A stretch of 64,000 nt of DNA from assembly GCA_947476285.1 (NCBI GenBank), contig CANJPU010000026.1:1-64000 (forward strand). The letters are read 5' to 3'. The notes beneath the pieces are model-generated. The model did no database searches and had not been told where the DNA came from. It saw only the letters and a list, made by a program, of their open reading frames with translations. Source of the stretch: Comamonadaceae bacterium. Lineage in GTDB: Bacteria > Pseudomonadota > Gammaproteobacteria > Burkholderiales > Burkholderiaceae_C. The position numbers and the translations under genes are program-made. Position 1 is the first letter of the stretch, and the number at the start of each line of letters is the position of its first letter. This document shows positions 63,967 through 64,000 of this stretch, one piece after another.

Positions 63967-64000
63967 GACAATTGGATAGGTTATTGAGACAGTCGAGTCC

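Overview
The window is GC-rich chromosomal DNA that fits a betaproteobacterium of the order Burkholderiales, most likely Comamonadaceae or a close relative. This rests on the rpmB-rpmG / trxB / Crp-type regulator / ftsK / lolA / rarA neighbourhood, the TTG/GTG start usage, the Bug-type solute receptor, and the protein sequences of UbiE, CysM, LolA and RpmG. No database was searched, so the taxonomic call is recognition only.

Layout. 1-215: a long imperfect palindrome. 216-9,036: an HNH nuclease, a paired acyl-CoA dehydrogenase operon, YceH, PurN, a DUF1653 protein, RsmB, a membrane fatty-acid desaturase, ribosomal proteins L33 and L28, and thioredoxin reductase. 9,181-15,799: a Crp-family regulator, FtsK, LolA and RarA. 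An AT-flanked nucleotidyltransferase-fold gene and a small membrane protein sit between lolA and rarA. 16,232-25,048: an accessory surface/glycosylation locus. It holds an exported TPR/beta-barrel gene broken by an in-frame TAA, a FecR-domain protein, a GT4 glycosyltransferase and a giant TPR-GT41-GT2-GT4 protein. 25,221-28,801: the livHMGF branched-chain amino-acid permease, then an apparently orphan RHH antitoxin.

29,132-39,547: a Bug solute receptor, a ferredoxin-type reductase, an SDR protein, a trypsin-fold pseudoprotease, a lipoprotein nitroreductase with a divergent LysR regulator, tRNA-Leu(CAA), CysM, a Nudix hydrolase, a TusA-like protein, GalU and a 2-hydroxyacid dehydrogenase lacking its catalytic histidine. 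39,561-45,037: valS and rfbBAC (dTDP-sugar genes; rfbD is absent). 45,094-47,230: a DUF2783/flavin-monooxygenase pair whose 5' end touches a 238-bp inverted-repeat-bounded element. 47,614-50,104: rubrerythrin, a CCG-type Fe-S protein and a DUF3501 protein in one operon, behind a strong inverted-repeat operator. 50,111-55,072: ugpBAECQ glycerol-3-phosphate uptake. 55,290-59,593: a 1292-residue Dld-type FAD/Fe-S dehydrogenase and a HIT protein. 59,701-62,726: a tandem-FecR protein overlapping a TpsB/FhaC-type outer-membrane transporter with no TpsA beside it. 62,799-63,966: a DUF971 protein and UbiE.

The best candidates for an undescribed system are two. First is the 16-25 kb locus, together with the 59.7-62.7 kb FecR-TpsB pair: GT41-type enzymes are known to glycosylate two-partner-secreted adhesins, and both loci couple a secreted FecR-domain protein to an outer-membrane barrel without a sigma factor. 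Second is the rubrerythrin/CCG/DUF3501 operon. The links between genes in both are inference from gene content.
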